From the NCBI GenBank assembly GCA_905233425.1, contig CAJOEC010000019.1:1-47043 (forward strand): a stretch of 47,043 nt of DNA. The letters are read 5' to 3'. Made by a program: the position numbers and the translations under genes. The DNA is from an uncultured Prevotella sp. Its GTDB lineage: Bacteria; Bacteroidota; Bacteroidia; Bacteroidales; Bacteroidaceae. Under the pieces are notes generated by a model, which saw nothing but the letters and a program-made list of their open reading frames with translations, was not told the DNA's origin and made no database searches. Below are positions 22,901-29,925 of the stretch, one piece after another (within the stretch, counting starts at the first letter, position 1; every line of letters starts with the position of its first letter).

Positions 22901-25900
22901 GACCGCCTCTTTTTTCCCGTCGTCCATGGGCACCTCAATTGCCTTCTCGCCGAATGCCCCGTTCTCCATGCCTTTCTGGTAGACGTCGATGACAGGCTGC
23001 GAGCGGTACTGGCGCACCATTTTTGCAGCGTAAGAGTATTTCTCTATGACGCCGCTTTCGTTTTCTATGGAGTCGGCCGGCATTTCCTGCGGGTTTGTAT
23101 TAGTGGCGTCGAGCATGGGCAGGTTCTCGCTGAACACGCTCTCGTTGTTGTAGGCGTCGCCACCGGTGAAACGTATGCTCTCCACCTTGTAGCGCAGTGG
23201 CGGCAGCATGGCCGAGAACTCGCCAGTCTCCGGGTCGGTGTCTATATATATATAATATGTGTCATCGTGGCTGCCTCCGGCGCGGTATGCTGTGCTGTTG
23301 ATATTCTTCGTTGCGCTCTCCACGGGCAGGTTCTCTGTTCCGAATGAGCCGTTGCCGTGTTCGTCGACGATGTAGTTGAACGAGCAGTTGGCCTCCTTGC
23401 CCAGACTGAGTTTCACCCTTGCCTGTCCTATGCGGTTCACGCTCTTACGGAAGCCTACGGGAGCCTCGGCGTCGGTGCTGCCGCCGTTGATGCGCCCAGT
23501 GACATTCACCAGTGTGGAGTCGATGAAGTTCACGGTCTCTGCCTGCGTGAAGTTGTAATTGGAGCCGTCCATCGGGAACGATGTCAGTCGGTGACCGTCC
23601 TTGTATGCCTCGATGAGGTGCGGGCCTATGGGCACGCTGATCTCGTACATGCCCTCGGCATCGGTGACCGAGGCCTGCTTGTTGGCTCCCTGCACAACGT
23701 TGCCGTCGATCTTCAGCTGGATGGAGTCTACGGGGATGTTGGTGTTGAGGTAGGTGATTTTTCCCCGTACTGGGAACGACGATTCGTCGGTGAAGTCGTA
23801 GCTGTTGAGCGTCAGCGATCCGCTGCTGATGAATCCGCTGCGACTCTGCGGCGAGAATTCGTGGATGCTTTTCGACGGCGTGACGGTATAGCTCGTGCCC
23901 GAGCCGTTGAAAGGTATGCCCCTGATGGTGTACTCGCCGTTGTCGTTGGTCATGCCGTAGCGGTCGAGCTGCACCCGGCTGGGGAATGTTGACGAGGCGG
24001 TGATGTTGTTGCCCACGGTGCCGTGGTGGCCATTGGGCATGTCGTTGGCGTATGAGGCATCGAAGACCAGACGGTTGATTCCCTCGTCCATAGGCCAGTA
24101 GAGCTTCAGTCCGTTCTCTCGTCCGCTGAGCACGCGGTCGTTGTTCTCGCTCTTTTCCTTGTCGTTGAGCATGTGGTCCCAGATGCGGAGTTCGCTGAGG
24201 TTGCCCTTGAAGGCGCAGACCTCAGTGACGCCCGGAGCACCACCCACTGCGAACTGCGTGGGCAGTGGTGCGCTGCTGCTGGGAATGTATTTCTTCTGTG
24301 CCGACATGATGTAGGCGCTCCAACGCGGGTCGCGGAGGCTGAAGTCGGCGGCAAGGTTGCCCTCCATGGTGACAGGCTCAAAGCCATCGTCGTCGCCATT
24401 GGCCTCCGTCGAGGTGCCCGTAGAGGTCTTTTCCTCGCCATTGTTCACGGCCATGCTGATGGCACCGTCTCGATGGGTGATAGTGAGCAGTGAGAAAGTC
24501 TCCTTGGGCAGGAACACATCGTAGTCCTGACACTGGAACATGTCAGCAGAACTGACAGTCTTGTACTCAAGTTTGCGGAATATCTCCACCTGCGTGTCGG
24601 CGACGTTGATGTAGTCGTAGCCGCTGCGACTGGTCATCCATACGTAGCCCTCGGCCTCCCATTTAGCCTTTATGTCGTTATACTCTGCCTCGGTGTAGAC
24701 ACGAATGCCGTTGTCAGTGGTCAGAGTCTGCTTGTCGGCGAGGGTGAAGCGGTAGACGGCACGTAGGGCCGTCTGGCGGTAGTAGATATCGGTCGGCTGT
24801 TTCGTCACTATACGGTAGGTGCTGTCGGTCTGCTGCTGCAGTCCGAGCATTCCCACGCCGGGCAGTGTTCCGAAGGTGGCGTTGCCCAGTCCGCCGTCGG
24901 GACTGATGAACATCTGCACAGTGTAGTTTTTCGACGTTCCGAGCAGTTTTGCCGTCTCTTCCGCGTCGGCATCCCAGGCGATACCCTCCGACGGGCCGTT
25001 AACGCGCTGCGAGTAGCCGCCGTCGGCATTGTCGCTGGGACGCAGATTCACGCGTACACCGTCGACGGCGGTGCCGGTGCCGAAGCTGACGCGGCCGCTG
25101 ATGACACCGCGCACCTGGCAGAAGCCCACTGCCGAGAGGGCGTTCTGGTAGGTGTTGTCGGTATAGGTGCTCTTGTCGCCGCTGTAGCACTCTATCTTGT
25201 ACTCATAGAAATATCCAGGTTGTACAGTGTTGTCCTCGTAGGTGTAGCTGTCGCTGGTACCCGAGACAGAGTGCACCTTGAGGAACTCGTCGTCGGTGCC
25301 GGCATAACGGCGGAACAGCTCGAAGCTGGTGCTGCCCGTGCCTACCTGGTGAGCCTTCCACGACACGAGGATGCTTGTGGAGTTGGTACCCTTGGTGGCA
25401 TCTATCTCGCTGACGGTGGAGCCGTTGAGCAGTCCGGCGGTGACGGGGTCGCTCTCGAAGTAGTTGCGGTCGTTGTTGATGCTGAGCGACACCTTGTACT
25501 CGTAGGATACACGGTTGTTGGGCAGTTCATAGTCGTCGAAGATGACCACGGAACCCGCCTTGGGATTTGCCGGCGCGGTCACGGTACGGTATTTCGCCCA
25601 GTCAAGATTCTTGTCCTTCTCGCGCTTCCACACCTGAAAATCGACGTTGCTGGCGTTGCTGCTCAAAGGAACGCGGCTGTACTCCCATGTGAGGCGCACG
25701 CGCTCGCGGTTCTCGTCGCCCTCGATGTCCTGATGCAGGTTATAGAATTCCATGTGTGGCTCAGTAGATATTGGCTTGGCAATCTCGGCAGAGGCCAACC
25801 AGCTGATGATGTCGTCGTTGAGCATGTTGTCCTGCGTCACGCTCTTGTTGTCTAACCACGCCTTCGGCACGTTCACCACCTTATATATATAATAAGTGTT

Positions 25901-27079
25901 GTAGTCGAGCTTGCCCTTGTCGGTGAATCCCAACTGCACGTCTTTCTGCACGTCGGTGTATTTCTTTCGCAGGCTCCAGCTCTGTCCTGAGAGCGGTGTG
26001 CCGCCCTTATCGGTCTCTATGTAGTAGACGAAGGGCACAATGTCGTCGTAGTACTTGTACTCCCCGCCCGTAGCATCCTTGTTGGTGTCCCACTTCAGGC
26101 TCATAGTCCGCGCTATTTGGTCGAAGTCGGCATTGATGCCTCCGGGAATGGGCACCGAGGGGAAGAGGTTGTTTTCGGTGTAGTTCTTGGTCTCCGACTT
26201 GAACTCCTTACCGTCGTTGTCGATCAGTTGCTGCTTGACTGACACGGTGAGGTCGACGCGCTTGAAATTGGCGCACTCGGTCGGGATTTCGAATGAGTAT
26301 GTGTCACCCTTCATCTGCTTCTCCTTGGTTGTCTCCTTCTGCGTGCGCTTAGTGCCGTTCTGCAGGGTGTAGGTGAAGTTCAGGGTGTAGGTACTGACGT
26401 TCTTTCGCTCGTCCTCGATTTTCTTGTCAATCGACGACTGGTCCACATCGGGCACGGTGAACTTTATCAAGCGCGGATTGTCTCGGCTTATCCTGTATTT
26501 CCCCGAGGTGAAATTGTCGCTGGGATAGTGACAGAAAGCCTGACCGATGTAATGGTTATAGGTGTCGTCGTTGCTATGCTTCATCTCGTAGTAGAAATAC
26601 CACGACTTGCCAGCCATGACGGTTGGACAGTAGTATTGTATCTTGGCTACGGTGTAGAGGTTGCTTTTGCCTTTACTGATGGTGTACCTCTGCACGCCAT
26701 TGTTCATCTTCTGCCCGTTGCTCTGGCTCTGGGTCTCGATGAACGCCACGGCGCCAGCCTTCTCTATTCCGGCATAGACGTCCCACCACTCCTTGTCGTC
26801 GTCGTCCCAGTCTTCGGTATAGACAGTAAGGATTTCATACTTCGTGCCTTTGCGGTCTTTCTGGCTGTAGGCCACTACTTTTCCTGCCTTCGCCCAAGTG
26901 TTCTTGTACTTCAGGTCAGTGACGAGGATTTCGAAGTTCAGGTGATCCGACTTCTGGTAGACGTGGTATCGGCTGTCATTCTTCATCTCGTCGGCCGAAA
27001 CACGGCTGGGCAGCAGGGCTACCAGCATAATGATTAGCAATGTGAACCATTGCCACTGTCTGTGATTAGTTGTTTTCAT
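16931..27079 (-). CDS. Giant secreted multidomain protein with LamG-like domains
   Basis: A 3382-aa protein with a signal peptide (about 1-29, ending SRVSADE). Visible parts: a beta-rich N-terminal region; fibronectin-III-like stretches (about 330-650); carboxypeptidase-regulatory-like folds (starting about 656, RGVISGRVSFGTG, and about 1101, RGKITYLNTNIPVDSIQL); LamG/concanavalin-like jelly rolls at about 880-1025, 2290-2465 and 2493-2675 (repeated LRLWGAALTG / LSELRIWDHM and GYWRMDEG motifs). The C-terminus WYTLQGIKIGRKPTRAGTYI is of the Prevotella surface-protein type, probably a type IX secretion sorting tail. Residues about 3209-3229 are a Ser/Tyr/Glu run coded by a 9-bp minisatellite. 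It is probably a surface adhesin or scaffold. Upstream genes code fimbrillin-like lipoproteins. Confidence 0.88.
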   Translation of the reverse strand: MKTTNHRQWQWFTLLIIMLVALLPSRVSADEMKNDSRYHVYQKSDHLNFEILVTDLKYKNTWAKAGKVVAYSQKDRKGTKYEILTVYTEDWDDDDKEWWDVYAGIEKAGAVAFIETQSQSNGQKMNNGVQRYTISKGKSNLYTVAKIQYYCPTVMAGKSWYFYYEMKHSNDDTYNHYIGQAFCHYPSDNFTSGKYRISRDNPRLIKFTVPDVDQSSIDKKIEDERKNVSTYTLNFTYTLQNGTKRTQKETTKEKQMKGDTYSFEIPTECANFKRVDLTVSVKQQLIDNDGKEFKSETKNYTENNLFPSVPIPGGINADFDQIARTMSLKWDTNKDATGGEYKYYDDIVPFVYYIETDKGGTPLSGQSWSLRKKYTDVQKDVQLGFTDKGKLDYNTYYIYKVVNVPKAWLDNKSVTQDNMLNDDIISWLASAEIAKPISTEPHMEFYNLHQDIEGDENRERVRLTWEYSRVPLSSNASNVDFQVWKREKDKNLDWAKYRTVTAPANPKAGSVVIFDDYELPNNRVSYEYKVSLSINNDRNYFESDPVTAGLLNGSTVSEIDATKGTNSTSILVSWKAHQVGTGSTSFELFRRYAGTDDEFLKVHSVSGTSDSYTYEDNTVQPGYFYEYKIECYSGDKSTYTDNTYQNALSAVGFCQVRGVISGRVSFGTGTAVDGVRVNLRPSDNADGGYSQRVNGPSEGIAWDADAEETAKLLGTSKNYTVQMFISPDGGLGNATFGTLPGVGMLGLQQQTDSTYRIVTKQPTDIYYRQTALRAVYRFTLADKQTLTTDNGIRVYTEAEYNDIKAKWEAEGYVWMTSRSGYDYINVADTQVEIFRKLEYKTVSSADMFQCQDYDVFLPKETFSLLTITHRDGAISMAVNNGEEKTSTGTSTEANGDDDGFEPVTMEGNLAADFSLRDPRWSAYIMSAQKKYIPSSSAPLPTQFAVGGAPGVTEVCAFKGNLSELRIWDHMLNDKEKSENNDRVLSGRENGLKLYWPMDEGINRLVFDASYANDMPNGHHGTVGNNITASSTFPSRVQLDRYGMTNDNGEYTIRGIPFNGSGTSYTVTPSKSIHEFSPQSRSGFISSGSLTLNSYDFTDESSFPVRGKITYLNTNIPVDSIQLKIDGNVVQGANKQASVTDAEGMYEISVPIGPHLIEAYKDGHRLTSFPMDGSNYNFTQAETVNFIDSTLVNVTGRINGGSTDAEAPVGFRKSVNRIGQARVKLSLGKEANCSFNYIVDEHGNGSFGTENLPVESATKNINSTAYRAGGSHDDTYYIYIDTDPETGEFSAMLPPLRYKVESIRFTGGDAYNNESVFSENLPMLDATNTNPQEMPADSIENESGVIEKYSYAAKMVRQYRSQPVIDVYQKGMENGAFGEKAIEVPMDDGKKEAVKVVDFVADKPQYVYGTPLFLQNETYDFEIYVSEKYRNQDTGKEYQEHPGDAVVEIANEASYTTTIYAKEGMIEGKKVKPGVPADVQNVSVKPDSTGLVFYEWVAGWPNLADGYLRNLTISVSADNRRYNWKAPNSRSDALDFVVLGGVVTGTNFVTAGPDNVDMILRRPPGNTSFAQLTTDSIYSSSMTTVRDSLFSGGGGLYVSILPTFKSGFDVGPFAFKEVTYALVANHQVVRKNTYSDTQTKSESKTYSVSETMKTSTHIKNIQNKGDTYIGRSTNMQFGKARRVHLYKQADGSYILSDKDGISVGEQFATTFVYPQRHIEETLIPNWRMMAANMLDTITGPLTDTTNVAKRVKGKVKYYTNLRPGQKGWCTLNSDESVWTKADIENAGGFPSYRMINDTDDPTDSLQWCLHQIEKWQFIIAQNEKEKLAVFESDEYLDNNYSIASGTSVSQSKKIQYVKNVRNSHKRSYQVTNDTKFGLLVNNIGAYGILNFVDGWGDGTTSGSDQTESRTVSWTMSDSEPFTAISCDVYNSPNGWGPIFRTRGGQTYNPYEDATYTKYYQPGTKMDEATMRVELPQIRVDGSNSVTGVPVGGKAEFKLLLTNMSETGSTCTYVLEMRDKSNPDGAHLTIDGLPMSYDGRRLRFNGNETIAKTLFVAQGSRSVTTYNDIALVLRSEKDVTTGDTVTLSVQFVPASASIEIKVDHDVLNKRDMDEFKGYHVTLFNLDRQDKGLVGVRLQTRRKGSDAWTLAKEWKVEPGQNEEKLPDGTTFDYVLEEFPDDGIYELRAQTYGKYGNDDVTFESGIIEVTQDLRGPKVLGSPYPENGKLDYTMRNNLHLRFNETLNKNALSISDCFRIEGDLNNAAFDSQLPDVALQLNGDEMGTQATYNLKGNDVAIEGWFYRQSDGIIMGIGTDNNSITLSTHDGGLMRLRMGDRDNIVETGVTLPANVWNYIAVSFRLGAGLDGENLLDAVFVNASMTSPQHIVKKLVVPDIHLQGRLFIGGDDMKGMMSEVAMWNIAKSVEELYLNRQQVKAAYTPGLVGYWRMDEGHGTKIADRARSREINMKSESWYINNRNLALKLDGTHPLLVDISNNNARNTDSYAIEFWFRADNTTDNKNASIAKLGNNIAIDFIEGRMAISTTSGSDDSSSEQLPNFVLLADSDYVDNNWHHFALNVRRGTNAIAYIDGRAVKTMPESTIPAPRGQYMAFGGYLNSQLTTLASKGFTGDIDDLRLWGAALTGKLIEQRRYERLDKTYAGLSGYFPMESIDRLQSGTVDTKFSLGNYGNYDTGNSMTAFVATVPEASASDDNAASPSAISPTQSVNAPALLPGSQRLRLTDSDFSFTASDNEIYFNLKGDNILPKMDGNDFTVSVENIKDSYGNTSEPVAWGFHADFACLNWNNSEAVFVQKFYKQGTGFQLTIKNIAGGSQPYEILGMPSWITTEEAIGTIEESEKDILFFVDETVPVGHYTEYIYVSDRNGIKRPKRVDVNVAGDEPIWFFDETDFENNMTITGQVYVGGRICEYVDTQIAAFDQLGRLCGVASPRYVSTRDAYYVDMMVYGDASTLDTPITFKLYDSSSGRIYPVVEMTMPEDGSKVTSLLFNPDSNYGNFDYPVRMSATSQVQQQMDIYPGWNWRSMFVQPQSTAINDVFPNTSEVRGAITAVKSRTQVALVSHDDSNPLKNVFQGTLTNIVPGEMYKIQTTANLHFDLIGEPIDLLTTKQTIGSGYNWIGSLSGEVLPLGSIFADLDPVRNDLVKGQSKYATYSGNGVWEGQLSAIVPGEGYVYHSNATVDKSFSYPAESYSRTGASRAYGSYETYESYRSYESYGANGTAHFVPVDNRQFPDNMTIVAVVENGGKRIDNAEVAAFMDGQCRGAIECIGGYHFLTVMGTSETDAQKPVEIRVYANGKEYVVDRSKVFITDAIIGNLDEPLVLDLANADGIADAVVASPDDEEWYTLQGIKIGRKPTRAGTYIYRGEKIVVW
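17392..17454. repeat. 9-bp minisatellite inside the giant gene
   Basis: Seven 9-bp units on the plus strand such as CATAAGACT, CATAAGACC, TATAAGACT and CATAAGTCT. On the coding (minus) strand they read SYE, TYE, SYR triplets close to the C-terminal domain. The same repeat, without coding, fills the spacers at 27080-27188 and 33442-33531. Confidence 0.88.
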
Positions 27080-27188
27080 AGGTCTTATGGGAGTTATGGG
27101 TCTTATGGGACTTATATGTCTTATGGGTCTTATATGTCTTATGAGACTTATAGGTCTTATGAGACTTATAGGTCTTATGGGTCTTACT
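27080..27188. repeat. 9-bp minisatellite filling the spacer before the giant gene
   Basis: Twelve 9-bp units (GGTCTTATG, GGACTTATA, AGACTTATA and variants on the plus strand). The array runs from the stop codon of the upstream lipoprotein gene (its TAA is part of a repeat unit) to the base before the giant gene's ATG. There is no non-repeat spacer at all. Confidence 0.9.
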
Positions 27189-29562
27189 GGGCATTTTGGG
27201 TAGTCCAGCCTGTTGGGATGCCGTTGGAGCCTTCAGGCCAAGTGACATTGGCGGCCTTCACGAAGGTTCCGGTGGCTGCTACGCCGCTGAGCCAACCGTT
27301 GGTGCTGCGGTCAGAGTTTATAGAGCTTGTTGCCAGACACTTCACGTAGTTGAGGTTGCTACAGTTGGTGAACATACGGTCGTAACAGCCGGTGGTGAGG
27401 GAGGTGGCTGGCAGGTCGGGAGCCTTTGTGAGGCTTGTGCAGCCAGAGAACATCTTCATATAGCAGTCACTCTTCATTGTCGTGGCGGGCAGGTCGGGGG
27501 CTGTTGTGAGGCTTGTGCAGCCCTGGAACATGCTTCGGTAACAGCCATTGTCCAGGGTGGTGGCGGGCAGTGCCGGGGCGGTGGTCAGGCTGGTGCATCC
27601 CTGGAACATAGTATAACAGCACATCCACTTCATATCTGCGTTCGGGAGCGAGGCGGGTACAGACGTGAGGCTTGTGCATTCTTTGAACATGCCGCTGTAG
27701 GTGTATTCGCCCATCGGCGTAGCCGAGCCGATAAATGAAGGTGCTGCGGTGATTTTAGTACATTCAGCGAACATGTTGCTACAACAGCTCTCGGCCAGCG
27801 TGGTGGCGCTGATGGTGCCAATGGAGGTGATGCTGCTGCACCCCTCGAACATGGAGTCATAGCAGCTTTTTTTCAGGGTTCTTGCCGGCAAGGCGGGCGT
27901 GGCTGTAAGCTTTGTGCATCCCGAGAACATGGATTTGTAGCAGTATTCCTCCAGTGTTTCGACATTCAGTGAAGGAGCCGTGGTCAGGCTGGTGCATCCG
28001 GCGAACATGGTGTTGTAGCAGTCGTTGGCAAGCGTGGTTGCAGGCAGTGTCGGTGCAGCCGCCAGGCTTGAGCATCCCCTGAACATGTAAGTGTAGCAAT
28101 AGGGCTTCATCGTTAAGGCTGACAGCGTAGGCGCCTCCGTCAGGCTGCTGCAGTTCTCGAACATTGAGTCGTAGCAGTAATCAGTAAGCGTAGTAGCCGG
28201 AAGACCCTCTATGGGGCATGTCGTCAGCGCAGGACAATTTTTGAACAGTCTTTGGTAGCATCTTTCTGACAGCGTGGTGGCTTGCAACAGCAACTTGCGC
28301 GTCGGATGGCTCTTCAGGTTGGGGTTGTCGGCAAAGAGATTGTCGAAACAACCGGCTACACTGAGCGTTGTAGCGTTGGCGAAGCCAGTGGAACTGATAA
28401 GGCTCATGATGTTGCCATAGACATAGAAGTCTGACGAGCAGGAGATGTTGGATTCGTAATAATCGTTGTTGTTTCCCCTGAAATAGACCAGCTCGCCAGC
28501 GGCCACGTCGATGGTGCCAGTGGTTTTTGCGGCTATGGCAGTCCATGTGCTCATGTCCTTGCTATACTCCACCTGCCCTGCGGCTGTGTTGTCGAAAGTA
28601 ATGGTGCCAGCGGCGACAGCATGGACGGTGAGGGGGTTCAGCGTCTTTCCATTGTTCGTGGGAGTCATCTTCACATTGACGGTATAGTAACCGCCCTTTC
28701 CGAATGGGGTTTTGCCGCTGAAAGTACCAGTGTAGTAGTTGGTGTAGTTCGAGCGTGCCTTAAAGGTGTAAGTGGCCGTAGAGCCTTTGGTGTTCAGTGC
28801 GACATAGACCTCGTTTGAAGTGCCGTCGGGGAGTACTGTAAGCGTGGGTGTGGTCTGGCTTACTGCAGAGCCAAGGGTCTCGTTGTATGAGGTGTAGATG
28901 ATATCATTGTTGCCTCCGTCTTTGGCCGAGATCCACAGCATGTCGGGATTGAAATTGTTACCAGCAGCATCCTTGAAGACGAATTTCACTATGGCCTGCT
29001 GATTCTCCCAACTGACATCGCCATTGATGGTGATGGTCTTCTTGCTTGTGTCAATGGCGGTGGCATTAATCTGAGCTGAATAGGCATAGTCGTATTTGCG
29101 TGCTATGGTCTCCAAGCTGCCGTCCTGCCCATTGTAGTTGAAGGGGCTGCCAAGATAGCTCAGATATATGGGACAGCTACCTTCGCTTGTTATCCAGTTG
29201 CTTATGTATTCAGCGTTTGCTGTTGTCAGCGTTCCCGAGAACACTACGGTCGAGCCGGTGCCACGGGCCTTGATGGTTCCCATCTTGTATGTGGCCTCAG
29301 TGTCGCTAAACTCTTTGCTCCACACTTCTATCTCGTCGCCCTCGTTCCATGTGGCCACTATGTTGTCGCCACTCTCAGTAAGTGCGCGGGTGGTCGTCAT
29401 GGCATTTTTGGTCAGAGTGACGGTCAGTGTGTAGTTGTTGTCGGACGGTGCGTCCCACACCTCGCCGCCTGGTGCTGTGTCGTCGGACGAGCAGGATAAA
29501 ATACAAAGTCCACAGAGAAGGAAGAGGGCACTGAAGGTGCAAGATATAATATTCTGTTTCAT
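27184..29562 (-). CDS. Fimbrillin-like lipoprotein fused to a Cys-rich BspA repeat domain
   Basis: A 792-aa lipoprotein with signal peptide II (cleavage before C24 in CILSCSSDD). Residues about 45-320 resemble the fimbrillin/FimB-like fold of Bacteroidales fimbriae (LTVTLTKNAMTTTRALTESG, then VATWNEGDEIEVW, later GGYYTVNVKMTP). After a linker come 12 BspA-type repeats of about 26 residues with consensus ATTLxxxCYxxMFxGCTSLT then TAPxLP. A closing segment follows (WLSGVAATGTFVKAANVTWP, ending GIPTGWTTQ). Cys occurs at two fixed positions per repeat, so stacked disulfides or a Cys ladder are likely. It is an outer-membrane surface protein, perhaps a fimbrial tip or adhesin. It sits between a second fimbrillin-like lipoprotein and the giant protein. 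Confidence 0.88.
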   Translation of the reverse strand: MKQNIISCTFSALFLLCGLCILSCSSDDTAPGGEVWDAPSDNNYTLTVTLTKNAMTTTRALTESGDNIVATWNEGDEIEVWSKEFSDTEATYKMGTIKARGTGSTVVFSGTLTTANAEYISNWITSEGSCPIYLSYLGSPFNYNGQDGSLETIARKYDYAYSAQINATAIDTSKKTITINGDVSWENQQAIVKFVFKDAAGNNFNPDMLWISAKDGGNNDIIYTSYNETLGSAVSQTTPTLTVLPDGTSNEVYVALNTKGSTATYTFKARSNYTNYYTGTFSGKTPFGKGGYYTVNVKMTPTNNGKTLNPLTVHAVAAGTITFDNTAAGQVEYSKDMSTWTAIAAKTTGTIDVAAGELVYFRGNNNDYYESNISCSSDFYVYGNIMSLISSTGFANATTLSVAGCFDNLFADNPNLKSHPTRKLLLQATTLSERCYQRLFKNCPALTTCPIEGLPATTLTDYCYDSMFENCSSLTEAPTLSALTMKPYCYTYMFRGCSSLAAAPTLPATTLANDCYNTMFAGCTSLTTAPSLNVETLEEYCYKSMFSGCTKLTATPALPARTLKKSCYDSMFEGCSSITSIGTISATTLAESCCSNMFAECTKITAAPSFIGSATPMGEYTYSGMFKECTSLTSVPASLPNADMKWMCCYTMFQGCTSLTTAPALPATTLDNGCYRSMFQGCTSLTTAPDLPATTMKSDCYMKMFSGCTSLTKAPDLPATSLTTGCYDRMFTNCSNLNYVKCLATSSINSDRSTNGWLSGVAATGTFVKAANVTWPEGSNGIPTGWTTQNAQ

Positions 29563-29671
29563 TGTCGTTATAATGTTAACTGTTTTGACTATTAGTGATG
29601 ATTAAATAACTTGGTACGATTTTGTGTGCTCAACCATGCCCCGTGCTCAACCACGCCCCGAAGGGGCAATG

Positions 29672-29837
29672 AGCAGTCAGCCCAGGGCGCTGCCCTGGGT
29701 AGGCATAAGTACGCAGCCTCCGCCCTGTAGGGGCAAAAGAATCAGTAGGAGGCATCGCCTCCGTCCAAGGCTTTTGCCCTTTCAGGGCGATGATAACCCC
29801 GTCTTCATACCCAGGGCGTTGCCCTGGGCTGACTGCT
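29672..29837. repeat. 166-bp nested inverted-repeat element between the two lipoprotein genes
   Basis: The gene-free stretch 29563-29925 contains a 30-bp terminal inverted repeat (left 29672-29701, right 29808-29837; about 27 of 30 positions match) with the core CCCAGGGCGCTGCCCTGGG. Nested inside are GCCCTGTAGGGGCAAAAG / CTTTTGCCCTTTCAGGGC and a central GGAGGC-ATC-GCCTCC. No coding capacity for a transposase. It resembles the CCCAGGGC-type intergenic repeats seen in gut Bacteroidota. Outside the element only A/T-rich sequence is seen. Confidence 0.85.
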
Positions 29838-29925
29838 TGCTGGCCTTTCAGGCCGTTCTGCTGAAACATACGATAATCACCTATTTGTACCAACTTTTTT
29901 TTACTTTTACTTAATATGGTGCTGT

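Noticed and set aside
16931..27079. Nonribosomal or polyketide synthetase, suggested by gene size
   Set aside because: No adenylation, condensation, ketosynthase or carrier motifs; the content is LamG and Ig-like beta domains with a signal peptide.
27050..27349. Plus-strand frame coding a Ser-Tyr-Gly repeat protein
   Set aside because: The repeat comes from the 9-bp spacer minisatellite read in an open frame; no start signals and antisense to two real gene ends.
29672..29837. Insertion sequence
   Set aside because: Inverted ends are present but the 166-bp interior codes nothing; no transposase gene was seen anywhere in the window except Rpn-family proteins, which are not IS transposases.
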